NCBI RefSeq assembly: GCF_902499115.1
Contig: NZ_CABVPN010000015.1
Coordinates: forward strand, 1 to 64,000
Length of the DNA stretch: 64,000 bases
Direction of reading: 5' to 3'
From: Burkholderia diffusa
GTDB taxonomy: Bacteria; Pseudomonadota; Gammaproteobacteria; Burkholderiales; Burkholderiaceae
Numbering within the stretch: the first letter of the stretch is position 1; each line of letters begins with the position of its first letter. The position numbers and the translations under genes are program-made. A model generated the notes under the pieces. It had not been told where the DNA came from and ran no database searches. It saw only the letters and a list, made by a program, of their open reading frames with translations. Of the stretch, positions 34,248 to 43,574 are shown one piece after another.

Positions 34248-35495
34248 TTACTTCACCTTCGCGGCTTTCGCGAGCGCGGCGACCGCGCTCTTCGAATCCT
34301 GCTGCGAGTTCATGAACTTCGTCACGACGTCGGTGATCGCGCCGGCCGTTGCGTCGCCCTGCGCCATCCCGTGCGCGAGCGACGGCACGAAGCCGCCCGA
34401 CTTGATCGCGGTCTGCTCGTCGGCGTACGACTTCTTCGCGCAGTCGTCGAACTTGTCCATCTTCACGCCGAGACGCACCGGCACCGAACCCTTCAGCAGG
34501 CTGAACTGCTCCTGGAAGGCCGGCGTCATGATCGTCTTCGCGAGTGCGAGCTGGCCCGGCGTCGCTTCCTTCTGGCCCTTCTGCTGGAAGAACACGAACG
34601 AGTCGACGTTGAACGTGTACGAATTCGCCGTACCCGGCACCGCCGCGCAGATGTAGTCCTTGCCCGCCTTCTTGCCCGCGTTCTCGAACTCGCCCTTCGC
34701 CCAGTCGCCCATGAACTGCATGCCGGCCTTGCCGTTGATGACCATCGCGGTCGCGAGGTTCCAGTCGCGGCCGTTACGGCCGGTATCGAAGTAGCCCTGG
34801 ATCTTGCGCACCGTGTCGAACACGGACAGCATCTGCGGCGAGGTCAGCGTCGCCTGATCGAGATCCACCAGCGCCTTCTTGTAGAACGCCGGGCCCTGCG
34901 ACAGCACGACGTCTTCCCACAGCGTCAGGTCCTGCCACGGCTGGCCGCCCATCGCGACCGGCTGGATGCCCGCGGCCTTCAGCTTGTCGGCGACCGCGAA
35001 GAATTCCGGCCAGGTGGTCGGCACCTTCGCGCCGACCTTGTCGAGCGCGGCCTTGTTGATATAGAGCCAGTTCACGCGGTGCACCGAGAACGGCGCCGCG
35101 ACGGTGTGGCCCTTGTACTTGATGATCTTGTCGATTTCCGGCGGCAGGTTCTGCTTCCAGTCGCCAGCGGCGGAATCGATGTTGACGAGCACGCCCTGGT
35201 CGGCCCAGTCCTGGATCAGCGGGCCCTTGATCTGCGCGGCCGACGGTGCGTCGCCGCTGATCACCTTGGTCTTCAGCGCGGTCATCGCCGCGGCGCCGGC
35301 GCCGCCCGCGACCGCGAAATCCTTCCACACGTAGCCCTGCTTCTGCAAGTCGTCCTTCAGCACGCCGACGGCCTTCGACTCGCCGCCCGAGGTCCACCAG
35401 TGCAGCACGGTTACATTCTCGGCCGCCTGCGCCGCCACGGCGCCAGCCATCAGACCCGCGGCGCAGAGCGCGCCCATGATCGAGCGAACTTTCAT
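34248..35495 (-). CDS. Sugar ABC transporter substrate-binding protein
   Basis: This 415-residue periplasmic protein starts with a signal peptide (MKVRSIMGALCAAGLMAGAVAAQAAEN, cleavage after AQA near residue 24). The mature protein belongs to the family 1 extracellular solute-binding proteins: VTVLHWWTSGGESKAVGVLKDDL, VNWLYINKAALDKVG and KAGMQFMGDWAKGEF are typical of glucose/mannose-binding GtsA-like proteins. It opens the minus-strand importer operon and is divergent from zwf, so the sugar it binds is most likely glucose. Specificity is inferred from context. Confidence 0.92.
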   Translation of the reverse strand: MKVRSIMGALCAAGLMAGAVAAQAAENVTVLHWWTSGGESKAVGVLKDDLQKQGYVWKDFAVAGGAGAAAMTALKTKVISGDAPSAAQIKGPLIQDWADQGVLVNIDSAAGDWKQNLPPEIDKIIKYKGHTVAAPFSVHRVNWLYINKAALDKVGAKVPTTWPEFFAVADKLKAAGIQPVAMGGQPWQDLTLWEDVVLSQGPAFYKKALVDLDQATLTSPQMLSVFDTVRKIQGYFDTGRNGRDWNLATAMVINGKAGMQFMGDWAKGEFENAGKKAGKDYICAAVPGTANSYTFNVDSFVFFQQKGQKEATPGQLALAKTIMTPAFQEQFSLLKGSVPVRLGVKMDKFDDCAKKSYADEQTAIKSGGFVPSLAHGMAQGDATAGAITDVVTKFMNSQQDSKSAVAALAKAAKVK

Positions 35496-35925
35496 TACTT
35501 ATCTCCTCCAGACTGAATCAACTCGTGAGGTTCCCCGACGGGGAACCGGCTTCTTGATAAACGACGGGGAAATCGAGCCGCGGGACGCATGCAGCGTACG
35601 GGGCCGATGACCGGCCGGGCTCTTACAGAAAGCGTGAATCGAGATTCAACGGCGTGTCTCCTCTTTGTGTTTCTGGCCCGCCGCGATGCCGCGGCGCGAG
35701 CCCGGGGGCGACGGCGCGCGGACGATGCGCACCGTCAATGTCCGATAACATTCGGCACAAGGCGTTCCCGAAGGCGAAGCTCGCGCAGTTCATCGACCGC
35801 ACTTCTTTTTTTCTTCACCCAGGTGCTACCCCTTGCGGCGGATTGTAGTTAAACTACAATTCAGTGTCAAAAATATTTTTATCGCACTACGGATCGCTTC
35901 CCAGCACCCCAACCGGCGGAGACAC
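35496..35925. promoter_or_regulatory. 430-bp divergent region between the ABC importer and zwf
   Basis: No protein gene is seen here. The zwf-proximal 100 bp is AT-rich and holds the HexR-type palindrome at 35842-35860, then AAAAATATTTTTATC downstream of it. I did not find a second copy of the palindrome near the importer start, although one operator could influence both directions. Confidence 0.6.
35842..35860. promoter_or_regulatory. Probable HexR operator
   Basis: ATTGTAGTTAAACTACAAT is a perfect 19-bp palindrome centred on 35851. HexR, the RpiR-family repressor of central sugar metabolism in proteobacteria, binds palindromes of the TTGTAGTTAAACTACAA kind and is released by 2-keto-3-deoxy-6-phosphogluconate. 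The site is 66 bp before the zwf ATG, and a HexR-like protein is encoded two genes downstream. Confidence 0.85.
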
Positions 35926-37395
35926 ATGCATACCGATTCCAGCTTTACCTTCGTACTTTTCGGCGGCACCGGCGACCTGTCGATGCGCAAGATCCTGCCC
36001 GCGCTGTTCGAAGCGCACCGCGGCAACATGCTCGCGGAAAGCGGCCGGATCGTTGCCGTCGCGCGGCACGAATCGGATCGGGCCGGCTATCTCGAGTGGG
36101 TCGACACGCACGTGAAGCCGCACGCGGCGAAAGCCGCCGGCAAGGCCTTCGACGAAACCGCGTGGAAATCCTTCCTCGAACGCATCGAATACGTAAAGCT
36201 CGACCTCGGTCGCGCGGAGGACTACGTCGTGCTGCGCGACGCGGTCGCGCAGCTTCCCGGCATCCGCGTGTTCTATCTCGCGACGGGGCCGTCGCTGTTC
36301 GTGCCGATCTGCAAGGCACTCGCGTCGGTCGGCCTGAACGAAGGCGCGCGCATCGTGCTCGAGAAGCCGCTCGGCTACGACTTGCGCTCGTCGAACGCGA
36401 TCAACGACGCGGTCGGCGAGATCTTCGCGGAAGACCAGATCTACCGGATCGACCACTACCTCGGGAAGGAGCCGGTGCAGAACCTGCTCGCGCTGCGCTT
36501 CGGCAATGCGCTGTTCGAGCCGCTGTGGCGCCGCGAATGGGTCGAGAGCATCCAGATCACGATCGCCGAGGAGCTCGGCGTCGAGGCGCGCGGCGATTTC
36601 TACGACAATACGGGCGCGCTGCGCGACATGGTGCAGAACCACCTGCTGCAGCTGCTGTCGATCGTCGCCATGGAGCCGCCGCACTCGATGGACTCCGACT
36701 CGGTGCGCGACGAAAAGCTGCGCGTGCTGCGCGCGCTGAAACCCGTCGATTCGCGCGACATCGGCAAGGTCGCGGTGCGCGGCCAGTATCATGCGGGCGT
36801 GATCAAGGGCGCGCAGGTCCCGGCCTACGCGACCGAGCCTGGCGTGAAGCCGGACAGCCCGACCGAAACCTTCGTCGCGCTGAAGGTCGAGATCGAAAAC
36901 TGGCGCTGGGCCGGCGTGCCGTTCTTCCTGCGCACCGGCAAGCGTCTCGCCGATCGCGTCGCGGAGATCGTCGTCAACTTCCGGCCGGTGCCGCACTCGG
37001 CCCTCGGGCCGACCGCGCTGCGCGCCGGATCGAACCGCCTCGTGATCCGGCTGCAGCCGAACGAGACGATTCGCCTGTACTGCCTCGCGAAGCAGCCCGG
37101 CGAAGGGATGAACCTCGCGAGCGTGCACCTCGACCTCGCGTTCGACCGTTTCTTCAAGGAAGGGCAGATGGAGGCGTATCAGCGCCTCTTACTCGACGTG
37201 ATCAACGGCCGCCTCGCCCTGTTCGTGCGTCGCGACGAACAGGAAGCCGCGTGGCGCTGGGTCGAGCCGATCCTGAACGAATGGGCCCGCTCGCTGAAGC
37301 CGCCGAAGCCGTATGCGGCAGGCACGTGGGGGCCGGCCGCGGCGAGCGCGATGCTTGCGCAGCACGGCACCTGCTGGCTCGAAGAAGAAAACTGA
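35926..37395 (+). CDS. zwf: Glucose-6-phosphate 1-dehydrogenase
   Basis: This 489-residue enzyme oxidises glucose-6-phosphate to 6-phosphogluconolactone with NAD(P)+, the entry to the Entner-Doudoroff and pentose phosphate routes. The dinucleotide-binding GGTGDLS is at 13-19 and the substrate-binding RIDHYLGKE at 174-182, where the lysine and histidine are essential. The ATG at 35926 has a GGAG ribosome-binding site; an open extension upstream would run into the palindromic operator. pgl and the glucokinase-regulator fusion follow in order. Confidence 0.97.
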   Translation: MHTDSSFTFVLFGGTGDLSMRKILPALFEAHRGNMLAESGRIVAVARHESDRAGYLEWVDTHVKPHAAKAAGKAFDETAWKSFLERIEYVKLDLGRAEDYVVLRDAVAQLPGIRVFYLATGPSLFVPICKALASVGLNEGARIVLEKPLGYDLRSSNAINDAVGEIFAEDQIYRIDHYLGKEPVQNLLALRFGNALFEPLWRREWVESIQITIAEELGVEARGDFYDNTGALRDMVQNHLLQLLSIVAMEPPHSMDSDSVRDEKLRVLRALKPVDSRDIGKVAVRGQYHAGVIKGAQVPAYATEPGVKPDSPTETFVALKVEIENWRWAGVPFFLRTGKRLADRVAEIVVNFRPVPHSALGPTALRAGSNRLVIRLQPNETIRLYCLAKQPGEGMNLASVHLDLAFDRFFKEGQMEAYQRLLLDVINGRLALFVRRDEQEAAWRWVEPILNEWARSLKPPKPYAAGTWGPAAASAMLAQHGTCWLEEEN

Positions 37396-37475
37396 TGCAA
37401 ACCGTTGCCGTGTGCACACGACAACGTGCCCCATGATTCGCACGAATTGAACAGACAAAGCAGTCCGGAGGAGAT

Positions 37476-38156
37476 GTGATCGAGATTCACGCTTTCGACA
37501 CCCAGGAAGCGCAAAGCGAAGCGCTCGCGCGCGCCGTCGGCGATGCGCTGCGCGCCGCGCTCGGCGGCCCCGCGCGCCCGACGCTCGCGGTGTCCGGCGG
37601 CACGAGCCCGCGCCCGTTCCTGCAAACGCTGTCGCACGCGGCGCTCGACTGGGCCGGCGTCGACGTCACGCTGGTCGACGACCGCTGGGTGCCGGAAGAC
37701 GACGCGGCCAGCAACGCGCAGCTCGTGCGCGACGCGCTGCTGCAGCACGCGGCGGCCCCTGCCCGCTTCCTGCCGCTCGTCGACACGCGCGCGGCGCTCG
37801 ACGCGCACGTCGCTTCCCTCAACGCGAACGCCGACTACCGCGTGCCGACCGTCGCCGTGCTCGGCATGGGCGAGGACGGCCACACCGCGTCGATCTTCGC
37901 CGATGCGCCCGAATGGGATCGCGCGATCACGACGCCCGAGCGCTTCGTCGCCGTGCATCCCGGTGCCGCGCCGCATGCGCGTGTGAGCTTCTCGCTCGAT
38001 GCGCTCAAGCGCGTCGAGCGGCTGTTCCTGCTGATCGCGGGCGAACGCAAGCGCGCGGTGCTCGACGCAGCAGCCGCATCGCTGCAGAAGAACGCGATTT
38101 CCCAACTGGCCAACGACAAGGGGACCAAGCTCGATGTCTACTGGTGCGCAAAGTAA
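37476..38156 (+). CDS. pgl: 6-Phosphogluconolactonase
   Basis: This 226-residue hydrolase opens 6-phosphogluconolactone to 6-phosphogluconate. The NagB-like fold shows TLAVSGGTSPRPFLQTL (phosphate binding), VDVTLVDDRWVPEDDAASN and VLGMGEDGHTASIF, with the catalytic histidine in GHT. It begins with GTG (an ATG two bases earlier is followed at once by TGA), preceded by GGAGGAG. Its end overlaps the glucokinase-regulator gene by 23 bp, so the two are translationally coupled. Confidence 0.96.
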   Translation: MIEIHAFDTQEAQSEALARAVGDALRAALGGPARPTLAVSGGTSPRPFLQTLSHAALDWAGVDVTLVDDRWVPEDDAASNAQLVRDALLQHAAAPARFLPLVDTRAALDAHVASLNANADYRVPTVAVLGMGEDGHTASIFADAPEWDRAITTPERFVAVHPGAAPHARVSFSLDALKRVERLFLLIAGERKRAVLDAAAASLQKNAISQLANDKGTKLDVYWCAK

Positions 38157-40062
38157 GGCTGTCGTCGCGGCCCAGCATGCCGACGGCCCGCGCCTGCTCG
38201 CGGACGTCGGCGGCACCAACGCGCGTTTCGCGCTGGAAACCGGCCCCGGCGAGATCACGCAGATCCGCGTCTACCCCGGCGCCGACTATCCGACGCTCAC
38301 CGACGCGATCCGCAAGTATCTGAAGGACGTGAAGATCAGCCGCGTGAACCACGCGGCGATCGCGATCGCGAACCCGGTCGACGGCGACCAGATCACGATG
38401 ACCAATCACGACTGGAGCTTCTCGATCGAGGCCACGCGCCGCGCGCTCGGCTTCGACACGCTGCTCGTCGTGAACGACTTCACCGCGCTCGCGATGGCGC
38501 TGCCGGGCCTGACCGATGCGCAGCGCGTGCAGATCGGTGGCGGCACGCGCCGCCAGAACAGCGTGATCGGGCTGCTCGGGCCCGGCACCGGGCTCGGGGT
38601 CTCCGGCCTGATTCCCGCGGACGACCGCTGGATCGCGCTCGGCAGCGAAGGCGGTCACGCATCGTTCGCGCCGCAGGACGAGCGCGAGGATCTCGTGCTG
38701 CAGTACGCGCGCAAGAAGTTTCCGCACGTGTCCTTCGAACGCGTGTGCGCGGGACCGGGCATCGAGGTCATCTACCGCGCGCTCGCCGCGCGCGACAAGA
38801 AGCGCGTGGCCGCGACCGTCGACACGGCGGACATCGTCGAGCGCGCGCATGCGGGCGACGATCTCGCCCTCGAGGCGGTCGAATGCTTCTGCGGCATCCT
38901 CGGCTCGTTCGCGGGCAGCCTCGCGCTGACGCTCGGCGCGCTCGGCGGCGTGTACATTGGCGGCGGCGTCGCGCTGAAGCTCGGCGATCTGTTCACGCGC
39001 TCGTCGTTCCGCGCGCGCTTCGAGGCGAAGGGCCGCTTCACGCAGTATCTCCAGAACATCCCGACCTACCTGATCACCGCCGAATATCCGGCCTTCCTCG
39101 GCGTGTCGGCGATCCTCGCGGAGCAGTTGTCGAACCGGTCGGGCGGCGCATCGTCGGCCGTGTTCGAGCGGATCCGCCAGATGCGCGACGCGCTGACGCC
39201 GGCCGAGCGCCGCGTCGCCGATCTCGCGCTGAACCATCCGCGCTCGATCATCAACGACCCGATCGTCGACATCGCACGCAAGGCGGACGTGAGCCAGCCG
39301 ACGGTGATCCGCTTCTGCCGCTCGCTCGGCTGCCAGGGGCTGTCGGATTTCAAGCTGAAGCTCGCGACCGGCCTCACAGGCACGATTCCGATGAGCCACA
39401 GCCAGGTGCATCTCGGCGACACCGCCACCGACTTCGGCGCGAAGGTGCTCGACAACACGGTGTCCGCGATCCTGCAGTTGCGCGAACACCTGAACTTCGA
39501 GCACGTCGAGAACGCGATCGAGATCCTGAACGGCGCGCGCCGCATCGAGTTCTACGGGCTCGGCAACTCGAACATCGTCGCGCAGGACGCGCATTACAAG
39601 TTCTTCCGCTTCGGGATTCCGACGATCGCGTACGGCGACCTGTACATGCAGGCCGCATCGGCCGCGCTGCTCGGCAAGGGCGACGTGATCGTCGCGGTGT
39701 CGAAATCGGGACGCGCGCCGGAATTGCTGCGCGTGCTCGAGGTCGCGATGCAGGCTGGCGCGAAGGTGATCGCGATCACGTCGAGCAACACGCCGCTCGC
39801 GAAGCGCGCGACCGTCGCGCTCGAGACCGACCACATCGAGATGCGCGAATCGCAGCTGTCGATGATCTCGCGGGTCCTGCATCTGCTGATGATCGACGTC
39901 CTCGCGGTCGGCGTCGCGATTCGTCGCGCGTCCACCAACGGCGAACTGCCGGAGGCCGTCGCGCAGGCGCGCGCACGGGCGAGCGACGACGAGACGGCCG
40001 ACGTGCTCGACTGGCTGAGCCACGGCGCCTCGCCGGCGGCGAAGGACGTCGCGCGGGACTGA
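38134..40062 (+). CDS. Fused glucokinase / HexR-like RpiR-family transcriptional regulator
   Basis: This 642-residue protein joins two functions. Residues 1 to about 335 are a proteobacterial glucokinase: DVGGTNARF (24-32) binds phosphate and LLGPGTGLGVSGLIP is the adenosine motif. Residues about 343 to 640 are a RpiR-type regulator: an HTH (LTPAERRVADLALNHP ... DVSQPTVIRFCRSLGCQGLSDFKL) and a SIS sugar-phosphate-binding domain (RRIEFYGLGNSNIVAQDAHYKF, VSKSGRAPELL). The frame is continuous with no stop between them. It probably phosphorylates glucose and also represses zwf through the palindrome at 35842. Such fusions are known in Burkholderia. The start lies inside pgl. Confidence 0.95.
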   Translation: MSTGAQSKAVVAAQHADGPRLLADVGGTNARFALETGPGEITQIRVYPGADYPTLTDAIRKYLKDVKISRVNHAAIAIANPVDGDQITMTNHDWSFSIEATRRALGFDTLLVVNDFTALAMALPGLTDAQRVQIGGGTRRQNSVIGLLGPGTGLGVSGLIPADDRWIALGSEGGHASFAPQDEREDLVLQYARKKFPHVSFERVCAGPGIEVIYRALAARDKKRVAATVDTADIVERAHAGDDLALEAVECFCGILGSFAGSLALTLGALGGVYIGGGVALKLGDLFTRSSFRARFEAKGRFTQYLQNIPTYLITAEYPAFLGVSAILAEQLSNRSGGASSAVFERIRQMRDALTPAERRVADLALNHPRSIINDPIVDIARKADVSQPTVIRFCRSLGCQGLSDFKLKLATGLTGTIPMSHSQVHLGDTATDFGAKVLDNTVSAILQLREHLNFEHVENAIEILNGARRIEFYGLGNSNIVAQDAHYKFFRFGIPTIAYGDLYMQAASAALLGKGDVIVAVSKSGRAPELLRVLEVAMQAGAKVIAITSSNTPLAKRATVALETDHIEMRESQLSMISRVLHLLMIDVLAVGVAIRRASTNGELPEAVAQARARASDDETADVLDWLSHGASPAAKDVARD

Positions 40063-40100
40063 CGCCCGACACGGCACGGCGACCGCTTTCCGCCCGCCCG

Positions 40101-40139
40101 AAAAAAACGCCACCGACGCATCGCGCGGTGGCGTTTTTT
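40101..40139. terminator. Bidirectional terminator between the glucokinase fusion and the MFS gene
   Basis: AAAAAACGCCACC and GGTGGCGTTTTTT form a long stem with A and T tracts on both sides, so it can end both convergent genes. Confidence 0.9.
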
Positions 40140-40168
40140 CATGCCGGGGCGGCGGCTGCCGCGCCGGC

Positions 40169-41386
40169 TCAGGCGCCCGCTTTCACCGGCCGGCCATGCC
40201 AGCGCAGCACGAGGGAGCGGCCGACGAAACACAGCACGCCGGTGACGCCGATCGTCACGCCCATCGCGAACGGCGTGCCGTCCGCGAGTGCGCCGATCGC
40301 AACGCTCGCGATCGCGCCAAGCGCGAGCTGCATCGCGCCGAACACGGCCGCCGACGCGCCCGCATTGTGCGGATAGCGATGCATCAGGTCGGTCGTGCAG
40401 TTCGCGGACAGGATCCCGACCACGCCGACCACGAAGAACAGGCACACGACGATCGACCACAACCCGCCCCACCCGGTCAGCGCGACGAGCGCGACCGCCA
40501 GCGACGCGATGCAGCTCACGAGCGACGCGGCCGAGATGATGCGCAGCGATCCGATGCGGCCGACGAGCCGCGTGTTCGCGAAGTTACCGATCATGATCCC
40601 GACGACGTTCAGGCCGAACAGCAGCCCGTAGTGCTGCGGCGACACGTGGAAATACTCGATGTACACGAACGGCGTCGCGGTGATGTACGAGAACATCGAC
40701 GCGAACGCCATCCCGCCGCACAGCATGTGCCCCCACGCGACCGGATCGGACAGGATGCGCCCGTACGATGCGAACGACGCGAGCACGGCCGCGCTCTTGC
40801 GCCGCTCCTTCGGCCAGGTTTCCGGCACGCGCAGGTACGCGGTCGCCGCGCACACCGCGCCGAACACGGCGAGCACGACGAACACGCCGCGCCAGCCCGA
40901 GAAGCGCAGGATCTGCCCGCCGATCAGCGGCGCGAGCAGCGGCCCGACCGCAGTGACGATCGCAACCATCGACAGCACCTTCGCCGCATCGGTCGGCTCG
41001 TGCGCATCGCGCGCGATCGCACGCGACAGCACCGACGCCGCGCCGGCGCCGAGCGCCTGCAGGAACCGCACGAGGATCAGCATGTCGATCGAGTTCGACA
41101 CGAAGCAGCCGACGCTCGCGAGCGTGAACAGCGCGATGCCACCGAGCAGCACGGGCCGGCGGCCCCACGTGTCGGACATCGGACCGTACAGCAGCATGCC
41201 GATCGAGAAGCCAGCCATGAAGCTCGTCAGCGTGCGCTGCGCGGCGCCGGGGCTGACGGAAAAGCCGTCGGCAATCGACGGCAGGCTCGGCAGGTACATG
41301 TCGGTGGCGATCGGCCCGCAGGCCGCGAGCGCGCCGAGCAACAGGATCAGCCGGGCATCGGGCCGGCGTCGGATGACGTGAGACAT
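40169..41386 (-). CDS. Bcr/CflA-family MFS drug exporter
   Basis: This 405-residue inner-membrane transporter has twelve helices. ATDMYLPSLPSIADGFSVSPGAAQRTLTSFM and the loop GPMSDTWGRRPVLLGG are hallmarks of the Bcr/CflA drug:H+ antiporters, as is RFLQALGAGAASVLSRAIARD. Members export compounds such as bicyclomycin, chloramphenicol or sulphonamides; the real substrate here is unknown. It is convergent with the glucokinase fusion and stands alone. Confidence 0.9.
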   Translation of the reverse strand: MSHVIRRRPDARLILLLGALAACGPIATDMYLPSLPSIADGFSVSPGAAQRTLTSFMAGFSIGMLLYGPMSDTWGRRPVLLGGIALFTLASVGCFVSNSIDMLILVRFLQALGAGAASVLSRAIARDAHEPTDAAKVLSMVAIVTAVGPLLAPLIGGQILRFSGWRGVFVVLAVFGAVCAATAYLRVPETWPKERRKSAAVLASFASYGRILSDPVAWGHMLCGGMAFASMFSYITATPFVYIEYFHVSPQHYGLLFGLNVVGIMIGNFANTRLVGRIGSLRIISAASLVSCIASLAVALVALTGWGGLWSIVVCLFFVVGVVGILSANCTTDLMHRYPHNAGASAAVFGAMQLALGAIASVAIGALADGTPFAMGVTIGVTGVLCFVGRSLVLRWHGRPVKAGA

Positions 41387-41634
41387 GGGTATCCGGAATG
41401 GAGGCCCGCGCGCATCGGGGCGCGCGTGGCGGTGAAGACGGGAGGCCGCGCCGCGAACGGCGCGCCCAGGCCCATGATTGTACGCGCAACTTTTTTACGT
41501 GCTGGCGGCCGAGTGGGCGGCTGGCGGGAAAACACCGGCGCGACGCCCACCGCGCGGGATCGAGCGCCGGGATTCGATTAAGCTTGCAACTCCTCGCCCC
41601 TCTTGTCTGACCAATACGACACACGATCGAACCG

Positions 41635-42099
41635 ATGACCGCCTTCCTGTTGATCTGGAGCCCCAAGAAATGGCCGTGGCCCGAACTGCCCGACGTCGCC
41701 GCGCGCGTGAAAGCCGGCGAGGCCGTGCATGACGTGTGGGGCTGCGGCTTCGCGCGCGGCATCCTGCCGGGCGATCGTGTGTTCCTGCACCGCGTCGCGA
41801 AGGAGCCGAAGGGCGTGTTCGGCTCGGGCTACGTGACGCGCGCGCCGTACGAGGTGCACGATCCGTCGACGAAGCGCGGCTACCGGCTATGCATCGACTT
41901 CGTGTACGACTGGCTGGTCGACGCCCACCAGGACGTCGTGATCCCGCGCGACGCGCTGCGCGTCCATCCGTACTCGGTGCAGACCTGGGACGCGCAGAGC
42001 TCCGGCACGGTGATCAAGCCGATGGTCGAAGGCCCGCTCGAGAAGCGCTGGGCCGAGCTGACCGGCAAGCGCAAGCCGCCACCGTTGCCGGATCGATAA
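41635..42099 (+). CDS. EVE-like (PUA-fold) domain protein
   Basis: The 154-residue protein opens FLLIWSPKKWPWPELPDVAARVKAGEAVHDVWGCGF and continues with GILPGDRVFLHRVAKEPKGVFGSGYVT. This arrangement resembles the EVE-like, PUA-fold N-terminal domain found on some HNH endonucleases, where it reads modified bases. No HNH or other nuclease motif is present here, so it would be a stand-alone reader or an RNA-binding protein. The assignment rests on motif resemblance only. It has no operon partner; hemL starts 176 bp downstream. Confidence 0.65.
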   Translation: MTAFLLIWSPKKWPWPELPDVAARVKAGEAVHDVWGCGFARGILPGDRVFLHRVAKEPKGVFGSGYVTRAPYEVHDPSTKRGYRLCIDFVYDWLVDAHQDVVIPRDALRVHPYSVQTWDAQSSGTVIKPMVEGPLEKRWAELTGKRKPPPLPDR

Positions 42100-42275
42100 C
42101 GGGGCCGAATCACACCCTCGTCCCGCCCGGCCCGCGCCATCCCTCACGCGCCGAAAGGCCGCAGACCGCCCGGCGGGCCCGTCATGCGCGTCTCCGGTAC
42201 AATCAGACGATCGTTCCGCCCAGGCGCCGCGGCCCGTGCACAGGCCCCCGCGCCCTTCTCTCGCAGGTTTCGTCC

Positions 42276-43559
42276 ATGTCCAACAATCAGATCCTCTTCG
42301 AACGCGCCCAGAAGACCATTCCGGGCGGCGTCAACTCGCCGGTGCGCGCCTTCCGTTCGGTCGGCGGCACGCCGCGTTTCGTCTCGCGCGCGCAGGGCCC
42401 GTACTTCTGGGATGCCGACGGCAAGCAGTACATCGACTACATCGGCTCATGGGGCCCGATGATCGTCGGCCACGTCCATCCGGAAGTGCTGTCGGCCGTG
42501 CAGAACGTGCTCGCCGACGGCTTCTCGTTCGGCGCGCCGACCGAAGCCGAGATCGAAATCGCCGAGGAAATCTGCAAGCTCGTCCCGTCGATCGAGCAAG
42601 TGCGGATGGTATCGAGCGGCACCGAGGCCACGATGAGCGCGCTGCGTCTCGCGCGCGGCTTCACGGGCCGCAGCCGCATCGTCAAGTTCGAGGGCTGCTA
42701 TCACGGTCACGCGGACAGCCTGCTGGTCAAGGCCGGCTCCGGCCTGCTGACGTTCGGCAACCCGACGTCGGCCGGCGTGCCGGCCGACATCGCGAAACAC
42801 ACGACCGTCCTGGAATACAACAACGTCGCCGCGCTCGAAGAAGCGTTCGGCGCGTTCGGCGACGAGATCGCCGCGGTGATCGTCGAGCCCGTCGCGGGCA
42901 ACATGAACCTCGTGCGCGGCACGCCCGAATTCCTGAACGCGCTGCGCGCGCTGTGCACGAAGCACGGCGCCGTGCTGATCTTCGACGAAGTGATGTGCGG
43001 CTTCCGCGTCGCGCTCGGCGGCGCGCAGGCGTACTACGGGATCACGGCCGACCTCACCTGCCTCGGCAAGGTGATTGGCGGCGGGATGCCGGCCGCCGCG
43101 TTCGGCGGCCGCCGCGACATCATGGCCCACCTCGCGCCGCTCGGCGGCGTCTATCAGGCCGGCACGCTGTCGGGCAACCCGATCGCGGTCGCCGCGGGCC
43201 TGAAGACGCTGCAACTGATCCAGGCGCCCGGCTTCTACGACGCGCTCACCGCGCAGACGAAACGCCTCGCCGACGGCCTCGCGGCCGAAGCGCGCGCGGC
43301 CGGCGTGCCGTTCGCCGCCGACTCGATCGGCGCGATGTTCGGCCTCTACTTCGCGGAGCGTGTGCCGACCAGCTTCGCGGAAGTCACGAAGAGCGATACC
43401 GAGCGCTTCAACCGCTTCTTCCACCTGATGCTCGACGAGGGCGTGTATTTCGCGCCGTCCGCGTACGAGGCCGGCTTCGTGTCGAGCACGCACGACGACG
43501 CGGTGATCGACGCGACGCTCGCGGCCGCACGCCGCGCATTCGCAGCCCTTGCCGCCTGA
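42276..43559 (+). CDS. hemL: Glutamate-1-semialdehyde 2,1-aminomutase
   Basis: This 427-residue PLP enzyme makes 5-aminolevulinate, the first committed tetrapyrrole precursor, in the C5 pathway. The PLP lysine is K265 in TCLGKVIGGGMP. NSPVRAFRSVGGTP, SSGTEATMSALRLARG and FDEVMCGFR are family motifs. The ATG at 42276 gives MSNNQILFERAQKTIPGGVNSP, the usual start. A GGTACAATC -10-like element lies about 80 bp upstream. ribD starts 15 bp after its stop. Confidence 0.97.
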   Translation: MSNNQILFERAQKTIPGGVNSPVRAFRSVGGTPRFVSRAQGPYFWDADGKQYIDYIGSWGPMIVGHVHPEVLSAVQNVLADGFSFGAPTEAEIEIAEEICKLVPSIEQVRMVSSGTEATMSALRLARGFTGRSRIVKFEGCYHGHADSLLVKAGSGLLTFGNPTSAGVPADIAKHTTVLEYNNVAALEEAFGAFGDEIAAVIVEPVAGNMNLVRGTPEFLNALRALCTKHGAVLIFDEVMCGFRVALGGAQAYYGITADLTCLGKVIGGGMPAAAFGGRRDIMAHLAPLGGVYQAGTLSGNPIAVAAGLKTLQLIQAPGFYDALTAQTKRLADGLAAEARAAGVPFAADSIGAMFGLYFAERVPTSFAEVTKSDTERFNRFFHLMLDEGVYFAPSAYEAGFVSSTHDDAVIDATLAAARRAFAALAA

Positions 43560-43574
43560 CCCGGGTCCGCACGC

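Noticed and set aside
38005..40113. A 702-codon open frame antisense to the glucokinase-HexR fusion
   Set aside because: The plus-strand protein has intact motifs in both domains; the antisense frame has none.
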